Of a stretch of 10,820 nucleotides of DNA, positions 1-8,623 are shown in pieces. Numbering within the stretch: position 1 is the stretch's first letter; each line of letters opens with the position of its first letter. The position numbers and the translations under genes are program-made. Source of the stretch: Monoraphidium neglectum (taxonomy: Eukaryota; Chlorophyta; Chlorophyceae; Sphaeropleales; Selenastraceae); assembly GCF_000611645.1 (NCBI RefSeq), contig NW_014011605.1:1-10820 (forward strand), in the 5' to 3' direction. The notes beneath the pieces are model-generated. The model saw nothing but the letters and a program-made list of their open reading frames with translations. It ran no database searches and was not told the origin of the DNA.

Positions 1-78
1 GGGGAGGAGCAGGAGGTTTACAGCCGGTCGCTGGCTTACATGCCCAAGTCGCCCGCGCTGCCCGCGCCGTTCCGCTGA
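1..78 (+). CDS. 3' end of an unidentified protein-coding gene (last 25 codons)
   Basis: Reading from base 1 gives 25 codons and a TGA at 76-78. The C-terminus contains EEQEVYSRSLAYMPKSP and ends in ALPAPFR. Nearly every third position is G or C, as in the SQD2 exons, while the other two forward frames give poorer codon use. That is the main reason to call it coding. The tail is hydrophilic and then Pro/Ala-rich, with no motif I recognise, so no function is proposed. The gene converges on SQD2 across about 4 kb. The frame starting at base 2 is also open for about 180 codons but has low GC3 in its second half and is probably a shadow. Confidence 0.65.
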   Translation, partial: GEEQEVYSRSLAYMPKSPALPAPFR

Positions 79-751
79 GGCGCGGCTTCGCGGCCGGGGC
101 GCGTGGGCGGCGGCGGCTCCAGGGCAACGGCGGCGGCGGCGTCGGGCCGCGGGCGAGGCGCCGCCCGCGGGCGGGACGTCTGCGTGCGCCGGCGCCGTGC
201 GGGCGCCGCCAGGCGGGGCGCCCGAACTACGAAATGCTGGAATCTCTGAGGAAAGTGCGTCAGTGGGAGCAGCCTGGTATCTGATATTCCGATCCCAGTG
301 CCGTTTGTGCGATCTCTGTTCCAAAAATCTTTACGGGTCTATTCCAAGTAGTCCAATGATGAAGATGCGGGGAACTGGCCCAACTGCGTCACCTGTGTTT
401 TTTGAACCCTCTTTCTGCCTGTTTCCTCTGCCGAACGCGCGCCGCCGCGGGGCGCGCACGCGGCGCGCCCGCGGCGCAGGCGGCTGCGCCTGCTTTGCAC
501 TGCATACGCGACACACTGCTTGTATGCCTGCCTTGCCTGCCCTATTTGCCTAGACAGGGGAGCAGCAAGCCCCTGCACCTTGCACCGCAACGTTTGGCAG
601 CTGCATTGACCGCTCCCCACCGGGCGTCCTGCCCCCCACCCGGCTGCCGTCCCCCGTCCCGCCGACGCGCGCGCTCGCCGGCGCCCGCCCCCGGGGGGGG
701 GGGGTGGTGGCTTGCGTGCTGACGCGGCGTCACGGGCGCTCTCTGTGCGGA

Positions 752-775
752 AAGCAGCGCGCGCGCGCGCTGCTT
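752..775. repeat. Perfect 24-base palindrome with an alternating CG core
   Basis: The sequence is AAGCAG, then six CG dinucleotides, then CTGCTT, which equals its own reverse complement. It can form a cruciform, and the alternating purine-pyrimidine core could adopt Z-DNA. A shorter odd palindrome (TGACGC, G, GCGTCA) lies just upstream at about 719-731. No function is known. It also makes open frames on the two strands look similar here, which is an artefact. Confidence 0.85.
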
Positions 776-1374
776 GCCGCCAAGCGCAAGCCGCCGCGCC
801 AACGCCTGCGTGGCCGGCAAAGCCCCTCGCTCTCTAGTGCGCTCACGAATTTGCCCAGGGCGGGGCCCGCCCCGGGGGGCGGCGGGGCGCATGCTTTTGA
901 GGCACGCGATACCGGCCATGGCCATGACTGCGGGATGGCAGGAGCAGCAGCAAACGGCGACGATGGACGCCAGCACGGCCCCCAAGCTGCTGCAAGGCGC
1001 TCGCATGTGGTGCATTGATCGAGGTCGTATTGCGGAGCGCCCTACACACACTCTCACCTGCACAATATCGCGACCTGCAGCAGCCGGCCAGGGCAGCAGG
1101 TCAAGGGGCACTTCCTGCCCCCTTGGTCAAGCAACCCTCTTGCCCGCCGCCCCGCCGCCCCCGGTGGTCGTGGCGGGCGGGGCGCTTTCGCCGCAGTAGC
1201 AAGTAAGGGTATGCCTGCATGAGTGTTCAGCAATCGATCGTTCGCCGACCCACCCAACTGCATTTTGCCCTGCTTGATTAGACCCAAACGCGGACGTTTT
1301 TGCTGTCTCCTGCCACGCCCCCACGAGCCGTTCCGGCGCGCGAACAGCTGCAAGCAGCCCGCGTCGCAGGCGCC

Positions 1375-1379
1375 TGTAA
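1375..1379 (+). terminator. Possible polyadenylation signal (TGTAA) for the first gene
   Basis: TGTAA is the usual polyadenylation motif of many green algal nuclear genes. This is the first + strand copy after the stop codon at 76-78. The distance of 1.3 kb is large and a five-base motif occurs easily by chance, so the assignment is weak. Confidence 0.2.
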
Positions 1380-1787
1380 TGCTGCATCACGGACGGTCCG
1401 CCCCCTCCGCTGACTAGCCCCGAACACGCGACGGGGAGCGCACGACTCGAGCAATCGTGCGACTCCTGCACTTTTGAATGCTGGGCATAGCTGGGGCAAC
1501 GTCCTCACGTGGCAGCAGAATCACAATCAAACGGCATTTATCATAATCTGACAGCAGAGTTACAGTACAACGAAAGGAACAGCGTTCCAATCTGGCCAGA
1601 CCATGGTATGCGTCTCATACAATCACGGCTCTTCAACCACCCACTGACTGCGGCATGCAAACGGGTGACGCACAGCGCACATGGAGCTCATGCGCCGCTT
1701 GCCTGCTGCGCATGCAAGAGGTCCGCGTTGCGTGTGGGACCGCCAACATGCGCGCGCTTGGGGCAGGAGCTAGCTTGGTGTGTGCTG

Positions 1788-1854
1788 GGCCAATCAACGG
1801 CGGCGCCGGCGTGGCGTTGCGGGAGTCACAGGATGAGTGTTTAGTCATATAAAA
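1788..1854 (+). promoter_or_regulatory. CCAAT box plus TATA box, orphan core promoter candidate
   Basis: GGCCAATCA lies at 1788-1796 and TATAAAA at 1848-1854, about 52 bases downstream on the same strand. This is a textbook order and spacing for an RNA polymerase II core promoter pointing right. Initiation would be expected near 1875-1885. The ATGs downstream (1873, 1885, 1913, 1951) open only short frames of about 15-42 codons. If the promoter is real, the product may be a noncoding RNA or an intron-rich gene I cannot resolve. Confidence 0.35.
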
Positions 1855-2234
1855 GTGCGCAGCAAGGACATCATGCGAGTGCGTATGTTGGCCTTGGTGA
1901 GGGGTCTTTCTCATGAAAAGACTGCTGGCGCCACCCGCTATCCTGTTCAATGATGACTGACGCACGGATGCGCTCGCCACTGACCGGAAAGCACATGTCG
2001 AACAGTGGGCCTATCACAACCGTTGCCCGCCGCGCGCCCGCCAGAATGTCGCGGGCGCGAGCAGCAAGGCGGCAGTGAGAGATGGCCGAGTGCCAGCCGC
2101 CATGACTGCCAGGGCTGCGGCCGCCGCGCAGCCTGCGTTGACCAACGTTGCGCCCCAGCCCTGCGAGTTGCTATTGTGCCTGTTATAGCAACGCTGCTGC
2201 TGACCATGATGATGGGGCTCCACGCGTTGTTGTC

Positions 2235-2287
<53 letters not shown>

Positions 2288-3043
2288 GGCTGCTCAGCTG
2301 CCGTCGACGGCCCCTCTGGCAATCCGCTCGCGCGGCAGAGCTGCGATCTTGGGTGCACGGGCGGCAAATGCAGCCACGGTGGCTGCGATGGGGACGCTGT
2401 CAGCCTCGACCGCTCTTCAACCCGTACAGGCTGCTGAGAGCATCCACCATGACCATCTGACGTTCCAGCCGCGGGCTCAAGACTGCAGGGGGCGGCGCGA
2501 GCGCCCGCGCCAGGACCAACATCAGCCACCGATGACTCCACGCGATTCCGCACGCCGCTGCAGCTGGCGGGGCTGGACTGCACAGGTGTGTTGGGGCGGG
2601 ATCGTCAAGTGGCTTCGCAGGACAGGTGCTGCACCTGATGGGTAGGCAAGGATGCAAGCATGGGCTGACCGTTCCATTTTGGGCTATGTGGACGCATGCC
2701 AGGCATCTGTTTCGGCAGCGCCCGGTGCTGCACTGAAGGTCTTCATGCATCACTTCGCTTGTTTGTGCTCGTTTGCGCACCAATGATAATGAAAATTCAC
2801 GATTATCTGTCTCGGCCGTTGGGCTAAACGCGCTCGCGTGATGCACAAGCCCGACCAGAACGACGAACAAACTGCATCGAAGCCACTGGCGCGTTCCAGC
2901 GCAAGATTTCATTTGTCAACAGTTTGCTTGGATGAAATTTCCTTCACGGGCGCGCAGTCACCCGAGCGCGCATGCGCAAGAGCGCGAGACCTGCCTTGAA
3001 GAGTATGATACAAAGCGAGCTGAACTGTGGTACGCTTCTTGTT
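1855..3043. other. Gene-poor stretch with a CTG repeat and no supported gene
   Basis: Bases 1855-2640 are GC-rich and centre on a (CTG)16 tract. Open frames across it on both strands have third-position GC of only about two-thirds, no better than background. Bases 2690-3043 are lower in GC and resemble untranslated or intergenic DNA. A minus-strand frame from an ATG at 2912 to 2400 starts with a signal-peptide-like segment, but its codon use is unlike that of the SQD2 exons (see findings). Confidence 0.5.
2239..2286. repeat. (CTG)16 / (CAG)16 trinucleotide repeat
   Basis: There are sixteen uninterrupted CTG units on the + strand, preceded by TTG and followed by TGG. By frame and strand it would read as poly-Leu, poly-Ala or poly-Cys on +, or poly-Gln, poly-Ser or poly-Ala on the minus strand. 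None of these frames has convincing coding character outside the repeat. The tract is likely to vary in length between strains. Confidence 0.95.
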
Positions 3044-3285
3044 TCAAAGTTCGCCGTGTAGCATCTCGACCACCTCACCCAACCGCTGCTGGCCCACCTG
3101 GGACGCCATGACGCCTGTCTCCTGGTGACGCCACTACTGTCCGCTGCGCCCGCTGCGGCGCCGCGGCGCGGTCCCCGAGGTGACCAACACACAGGCCCTC
3201 GCCTTTGCGTCAACCATGGCCTCGCGCGCCTGCCGACCACCACTCACCTTCGACTCCCTGCTGATGTAGCGCCAGCTGTTACTCG
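3044..3285 (-). CDS. Candidate last two exons of an unidentified minus-strand gene
   Basis: Two short segments are splice-compatible. Exon A is about 3285..3248, with acceptor GCAG and donor AAG|GTGAGT, and contains SNSWRYISRESK. Exon B is 3121..3044, with acceptor CACCAG, and encodes ETGVMASQVGQQRLGEVV followed by EMLHGEL and a TGA stop. The joint between them is phase 0 and the intron is 126 bases. About 80% of the third positions in exon B are G or C, above the surrounding DNA. Against it: the exons are tiny, I recognise no family, the upstream continuation is unclear (another GAG|GTGAGT donor lies near 3462), and the SQD2 3' end is close. It may be a gene remnant or chance. Confidence 0.2.
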
Positions 3286-3574
3286 CTGCATTAGACGGTC
3301 CTGCTGACCCGCCGTTGCCAAATACATCAGCCTCTGCCCGAGCCTCGCGCTCTCGAGCGCCGGTCACTGAATCTCAGTCGGCAAGAGATTGTCTGCTGAG
3401 CCTCGCCTTCCAGCCCACCACTGCCATGGCCCCGGCTGTCGGCATTGACAGCTACACAAAAGCGACTCACCTCCACTCTGCCAGCGCTCAACCATGTGCC
3501 AGTGTGACGCTTCATAACACACTCCTTGTGACCCCTCACCAGCCGGCGCCCGCTGCCCGAGCGTGCGGCTGTTG

Positions 3575-4237
3575 TGACACGGCATGTTACAAGCACTCAA
3601 GACGCTGTGCAGCCTGGCATCAACTCGCATGCCGCCGCGGCGCAACCTGCCCCCGTCTGCAATATCAACGAGAAGAGGCAGCCGGCAGCCATACGCTTTT
3701 GTGGGACAACACACGCACACCGCAATTCACAAGAGCGTGTCTCGGAAACGTGGCGCAGGCGCTTGGGGTGGAAGAATGTGCAAAATGGCGGCGCGCTGAC
3801 GCGAACCGCGCCTCGACCAACTGGAATTGCCAGGGATTGTCACAGCCCGGTTTATGGTGTGAGGTTGCTCGACGCATGCGGGCGGAGGCGCGTGGGGACG
3901 CAATCCCCCTTGCTCAGCAGTGAATGGCCCATTGTACGAATCGTGTTTGGATGCGCGGATGCAGTTGCAGCTTGCTTCCTTGGCCGGTCAGGCTCGCTAG
4001 TCTGACCAGCCTGCCAACCACCCACAGCTTGCGGCCGTGTCCTGCGGCCCGCCTCCCTTGTTCCGCCCAGAAAAACGGCGCTCTACGCGCCCCCAGTGCG
4101 TGGCACGCGAATATGGATGCTCAGCACCTCGCCGCTCCACTTGAATCCTCGTCCCTTGAAAAGCGCCCTAATCGAGCAACCCTGAGTATACAATGCGTGA
4201 CCGGCCGCGTACCCCACCCGCGCGCGGCGGCCGCCGG
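3575..4237 (-). other. Probable 3' untranslated region of SQD2
   Basis: This runs from the SQD2 stop (4240..4238) down to just beyond the first minus-strand UGUAA motif at 3591..3587, about 650 bases. GC content is lower than in the exons and no long frame has good codon use. 3' UTRs of this size are common in green algae. The exact end is inferred from the motif alone. Confidence 0.4.
3587..3591 (-). terminator. Polyadenylation signal (TGTAA) probably used by SQD2
   Basis: The + strand reads TTACA, so the minus-strand transcript carries UGUAA. It is the first copy downstream of the SQD2 stop. Cleavage would be expected some 10-20 bases further on, near 3570-3577. Confidence 0.4.
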
Positions 4238-4411
4238 TCAGGCCGCCGCGAGCAGCGGTTGGATGGGCGCGCGCCGCGCGGCGGCGAGGGCCGCCGGGTA
4301 GTGGTCCCGCAGGATCTCCATGGTGGCGCGGCGCCAGGACCAACGCGCCATCTCCGCGCGCGCCTCGCGCGCCATGCGGCGCCTGTGGCGGTGGGGGGCG
4401 CGGTTGAGAGC

Positions 4412-4458
<47 letters not shown>

Positions 4459-7400
4459 ACACACATGTGTGGCAGCATACAACAAGCTGAGCGTTCCAAG
4501 GGGAAGGCATGTCAGCCCAGGAAAACAAGGATGGAGGCCGCGCACCAGCATATCAGACTGACTTTTCAGGTGTCACTGCCCCACACGACCGCAGCACACA
4601 ACACCAGGCACAGCAACCGTGCCCGTCGCGGGCGCTAGGTCAGCCGCCATTCCGTCGGCAGGAGCCGCACCTGGCCCCACCGCGCCCTCACATGACCGAA
4701 ATGTCAGAAACCACATTCGGATTCGATTCCCACCCATAGCAGTTCTTCTCACGATCCCTCACCTGGCGTCGGGGTTCTCCATGAGCTTCTTGATGGCGCG
4801 CGCTGCCGCGTCCGCGTTGCCGGGAGGGAACAGCAGCCCCGCCTCGCCCGGGCGCCCGATGACGCTCGGCACGCCGCCCGCGGCGGCGGCCACGACGGGC
4901 AGGCCGGAGGCCATCGCCTTGGGTGGCGCAGGTGGGCGGGCAGACGGGTGTTAGATCAAAGCCAAGCCCGGCCTTTCTCAAGGAATGCGCTTTCTGATTT
5001 GACTGAATTTATATAGGCAAGTGATGCAACCACTTGTTGACACACCCCCTCAGCCACCAGAATCCTGTACACTAACTGGGCACGAGGCTGCAGCGGCAGC
5101 CCCATCCCCGGCCCTTTCACCTCTCCGACAACGTTGCCCAGAGTCTCAGTCTCCGAGGGCATCACAAACATGTCAGCGCTCGCGTAGGCCACCGCCAGCT
5201 CGCGCCCCCTCAGCTCCCCCAGGAACGTGGTGGGGGTGCCCGCAAAGTGGGCCTTCATTTTCTGCGCGTGGGATGAGTGTGTGTGTGTGGGGGGGGGGAT
5301 GGATGGGCGGTGGGGGTGAGCGGGGCCGAGCAGCGCGCGGGGCATCGAGGAGAGTGCCGCGCGGTGGCGCAGGGAGCCAGTTTGACTGCCAATCGGAGCA
5401 GGAAGGACTGTGATGGACTGTACTGGTCTGTGCTGGCGGGCCGGCATACGCAGGGGCTCTTTCTGTGCTCACAAAGAGCGTCATCCCTCCCTCCACAGAC
5501 GCACACGTACGTGCGCATACACACACACACACACACACACAAACACGAGCAAACTCATCCACCGCCACAGCCAGCTCAGCGCCACCCACCGCCATCGCAG
5601 GCCCGTCGCCGACGACCGCCAGCCGCGCGCCAGGCACCTTAGCCAGCACCCCCTTGAGCAGCTCAAGGTTCTTCTCGGAGCTCACGCGGCCGACATACAG
5701 CAGCAGCGGCGCGCTGCTGTCGCCGCCGCTCACGCTGCCGTTGCCGCCCTTGGCACCACCCTCCAGGCGGATTCGCATCTCGGGGGACGCGTGGCTGGGG
5801 TTGAAGCGGACGCAGTCGACGGCCTTGGGCCAGACCTGGGGGGCAGGTGGAGGGCGCGGCGGCGACCAAAGGTGTTGGCGGTTGTGCGGAGAGGGCGGGG
5901 CACGCTCATGTTGGACCATCTAGGTACGGCGCTGATGGAAACAAACACTGCTGCATCTGCATGCTCACGCTGACGGCGTTGCGTCACGGCACGTATAAAC
6001 CGTAACAAACGCCAGACACAGACGCAGTGCTTTTGCTGCCGTGCGCTCGTGCCATACGTGTGTGCTCCTGATCATGCGTACATGCATGGAACATGCTCAC
6101 ACGATCACCAATCCCAAACCCACACACCTTGACAGTCTTGGGGTTGCAGGCGCCCGCGGCAATGAGGTCATCGGCGGACTTGGGTGACACGGCTATGGTC
6201 AGGTGGGCCGCGCGGTGGATGGTGCGGATGAAGGCCCACATGCTCCCCTCCTGCGCGACGAGACAGGGGCCCAAGGAAGGTGCGATACCATCAGCTTGTG
6301 TGCCTGCTGGCGTCGGAGCGGCCCGCAGGCCCTTGCAGCGATCGCGCGTTCCACAGGAGGGTGACCGGACCAGGTAATCAGCGCCGGTTGCTGGCGAACA
6401 TGAAGCTGATTGCTGCAGACCCGCGGGCCTGCCGCATGAATGCGTAGCTGCTGAGGCGGGAACGGCGGCCGTTGAGCACCCGCAAGCGTACAAGGGAAGC
6501 TGCCAACCCCAGGCATTCCTTTTCGCTGTATTTGTGCAGGCCGCGTACACGCGCCCAATTTGCGGATGTGCTGACACTGTCAGGTCTGGCAGGGAGAGAA
6601 GATGGCCCGGTGAGGCCCAAAAACGTTCGATGACTCACCAGCCACCCCAGGCCCAGCTTCGGAAGGTATGTGGGCACGTGGGTGTGGAAGCTAGCGACCA
6701 GCGGCACACTCAGCATCCTGGGGGATAAGATGGGATATGATGCGCCGAGCGCGATAGCAGAAGTGGTTGGCAATTCGTTCGGTCGCATGAAGAGGCGCCT
6801 CGTGGAGCAAAGCCCGATCTTGTGAGCCTTGCAGGCCCGGGCAGCCGGGCAGGGACCAGCTGTTGGATGTGCTGTCGACGTGACTGCGCCTGGCTGGCAT
6901 CCCCGCCCTGGCTGGGACACCAAAGCCAGCGCCTCAGGAGCCGCGGCACAGACTGCGCGTGGCAGCGGCGCCCCTGCCCCCAAGCCTGCGGTGCAGGGCC
7001 CTCACTTGGAGTACAGCCAGGCGGCTACGGGCAGCGCCCCCGGTGACGTCACGTGAATCAGGTCTGGCCGCCAGGATCGAACCTCCCTCCAGATCCGCGG
7101 CGACAGCCCGAGCGACAGCGGGACGGTGCCGTAGCCGGGGCAGGGGAAGCTGCCCGCCTCGACGACGCGCGCGCCGGCGAACTCGGCGGGCTGCTCCTTG
7201 CCCCCGGGCAGCAGGCCGGCGGCGCCGCGGCCTGGGGACCGGGCCGGGATCGGGCAAAAAGGGTCGGGCACATGATATGTGAGCAAGGGCTCACGACGCC
7301 TGTGCAACCCTGCGACACCCTGCCTCACGGTGTCAGTGGGCCAACAGATCAGAAAGCGCCACACCAGCCACGTCACTGCCTGAAAGCGCTTGAACCCAGC

Positions 7401-8393
7401 CCAAGTGAGTCGCCTCGCAGGCTCGAACCCCCCTTGGCTGCTAAGAAGCCGCCCCCAAACTGCAAAGCTGACCTGGCGTGATGACGAGGACGTCGCAGCC
7501 GGCCTCCACCATTTCCTTGATGGTGGCCAGGAACCGCGTCTGGTAGCCGCTGGATTGCGCAACAAGGGAGGGTTTGGAGGCAGGCAGGGGAAGGGGTTCA
7601 GGCGACCAAGCAGTGGCAAGGGGCGGGCCGATGAGGGGGTGTCGTGTGGCGACAGCAGACGGCAGAGGTGGGCTGGCGAGGGGGCTTGGGGCTTTGCTTG
7701 CTCCGCGAACGACAGCGGCGTCTGGCGAAGAATTTGTGCGTTCAGGGAGGTCAGTCGCAGCCCGTCGCCAATCTGTAGGTGTGTCTGCAACAAGCCGTAC
7801 TGAGCGTGCACCGATAGAATGGACACATGTGGGCCCGCTTATCCGAGCTGTTAGGGGGAACGCAGAGCTGTGCATGAGCGGCAGAGCCGAGCGCATGGCG
7901 ATGCAGTCGTTGATGGGCGCCTCAGCCTTGCACACCTGGTGTATGTGAATGGGCTCGGCTCGACGAACAGCACGATCCGCTTGGGCGACCCCTCCCCCTC
8001 GCCCTGCGTCTCAGGCTCCGCCGAGGCGCTGCCGCTGCTGTTGCCGCTGCTGGCGGTGGCGCCGCCTCCCGCGACGCCCTCGATGCTGCTGCTGCTGCTG
8101 CTGGCCGGCCCCGGGACGGCGGTGGCGGCGCTCGGGCCCGGCACCGACGCGTGGGCGGCCTGTGCGACGCTGCCAAACAGGGCGGTTGTCGCCAGTATCA
8201 CGGCCAGGCCCCAGCCGCCGTTCAGCTTGGGGCCATCGCCGCTGCCGCCGCTGCCGCCGCTGCCGCCGCCGCCGCCCCCTCCGTTACCTCCCCCGCCGAA
8301 ACCGCCCGCGCCGCCACAGCCGAACCCGCCGTCGCCGCTGTGGGCGTCGGCGCGTGCGGCTGCGGCGACGATGTGACAGATGGCTTGCTGCAT
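4238..8393 (-). CDS. SQD2: Sulfolipid synthase SQD2 (UDP-sulfoquinovose:diacylglycerol sulfoquinovosyltransferase), nine exons
   Basis: It transfers sulfoquinovose from UDP-sulfoquinovose to diacylglycerol, the last step of SQDG synthesis, at the chloroplast inner envelope in plants. Exons (minus strand): 8393..7936, 7549..7473, 7231..7006, 6717..6639, 6250..6128, 5835..5590, 5261..5121, 4917..4763 and 4382..4238. All introns are GT-AG, every joint keeps frame, and the total is 549 codons plus TGA (plant SQD2 about 510). Seen: a Gly-rich stretch (21-54), a hydrophobic segment (about 59-80), a Ser/Gly/Ala linker (about 87-137), then a GT-B, family GT4 domain from residue 138. Landmarks are LFVEPSPFTYTSGY, SFPCPGYGTVPLSL, SFHTHVPTYLP (263-273), YVGR with K376, VVGDGP, and the EX7E motif E442/E450. 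The SPF, HTHVP and ETLG blocks match plant SQD2. The start is uncertain: ATG 8393 is the only in-frame ATG, but a good acceptor (CTATCCCAG) at 8431 suggests an upstream exon with more transit peptide. Confidence 0.93.
4413..4457. repeat. (GT)22 microsatellite in SQD2 intron 8
   Basis: It reads GT on the + strand and therefore CA in the SQD2 pre-mRNA. It ends about 30 bases before the acceptor of the last exon (4383). Just upstream in the transcript, at 4466-4458, is a short UGUGUGUG, so the pre-mRNA could fold back on itself here. Confidence 0.95.
5277..5289. repeat. (GT)6 tract and poly-G in SQD2 intron 6, next to the acceptor
   Basis: On the + strand GT repeats are followed by about ten G (to 5298). 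In the pre-mRNA this reads poly-C, then CA repeats ending about 15 bases before the AG at 5263-5262, so it occupies the polypyrimidine-tract position. Confidence 0.9.
5519..5540. repeat. (AC)11 tract in SQD2 intron 6, near the donor
   Basis: On the + strand this is AC repeats; in the SQD2 pre-mRNA it is (GU)11, beginning about 49 bases after the donor GTGGGT at 5589. It is complementary to the CA tract at the other end of the same intron. Confidence 0.95.
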
Positions 8394-8612
8394 GTTTTGG
8401 CAGGGCACGTTCGTCGCCGGGGCGACGCGCCTGGGATAGGTGGTGGTTGGGGGAGGCGGACGGGCGCCTGGTCAGCCCGCAGGCGCATCCCTTCGGCTCA
8501 TGATGTCATTGCATCACGCCACTCGGGAACGCGGCCGGACCCCCCAAGTCGCCCGCCTTGCTGCCCGCCCGCAGCGGTCACGATCTCGCAAACGTTCATA
8601 CAGGATTCGGTA

Positions 8613-8623
8613 CATATTTAATT
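8613..8623 (-). promoter_or_regulatory. TATA-like element for SQD2
   Basis: The minus strand reads AATTAAATATG, an A/T island in GC-rich DNA. Transcription would start near 8590, giving a leader of about 195 bases to the ATG at 8393. It is not a perfect TATA box and many algal promoters lack one. Confidence 0.35.

Larger units (their letters stand above)
79..1787. other. Gene-poor stretch downstream of the first gene
   Basis: The first part (79-230) is extremely GC-rich and full of short inverted repeats. Bases 230-420 are much richer in A and T, as expected for a 3' untranslated region. Open frames exist on both strands, but they are Arg/Pro/Ala-rich, lack recognisable motifs and mostly begin at non-ATG codons. 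A + strand TGTAA at 1375-1379 is the only UGUAA-type polyadenylation motif between the stop at 78 and this point. Using it would make a 3' UTR of about 1.3 kb, which is long, so the true end may lie earlier. I can support no gene here. Confidence 0.5.

Noticed and set aside
542..1015. Minus-strand frame of 157 codons from ATG 1015 with high third-position GC and a hydrophobic start
   Set aside because: The product is Arg/Pro/Gly-rich low complexity, crosses the perfect palindrome, and all positions here are GC-rich, so GC3 is not informative. No motif or splice context supports it.
2014..2583. Poly-glutamine protein read from the CAG strand of the repeat
   Set aside because: The frame starts at a non-ATG codon, flanking third-position GC is mixed, and the opposite-strand poly-Ala frame is equally open.
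3044..3367. Stop-codon readthrough (TAG near 3136-3134) joining the two minus-strand frames
   Set aside because: A GT-AG intron removing the TAG explains the same frames more simply.
3315..3923. + strand frame of about 200 codons with ATG 3426 in good context
   Set aside because: Codon use is mixed, there is no recognisable domain, and it lies antisense to the probable SQD2 3' UTR.
4109..4116. P1BS near-match GAATATGG (also GCATATCA at 4548 and GGATATGA at 6733)
   Set aside because: Each fails the final C of GNATATNC and lies in a 3' UTR or within introns.
4714..4732. tRNA T-arm-like sequence (GGATTCGATTCCC)
   Set aside because: The flanking bases do not pair into a T-stem, and no acceptor, D or anticodon arm is found around it. 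It lies inside SQD2 intron 8.
7424..7442. Second T-arm-like sequence (GCAGGCTCGAACCCC)
   Set aside because: The stem does not pair and no cloverleaf can be built. It lies in SQD2 intron 2.
8222..8408. CRISPR-like or tandem array suggested by repeated GCCGCC/GCTGCC units
   Set aside because: It is simple-repeat coding DNA for the Gly/Ser stretch of SQD2 exon 1, with no spacer structure.
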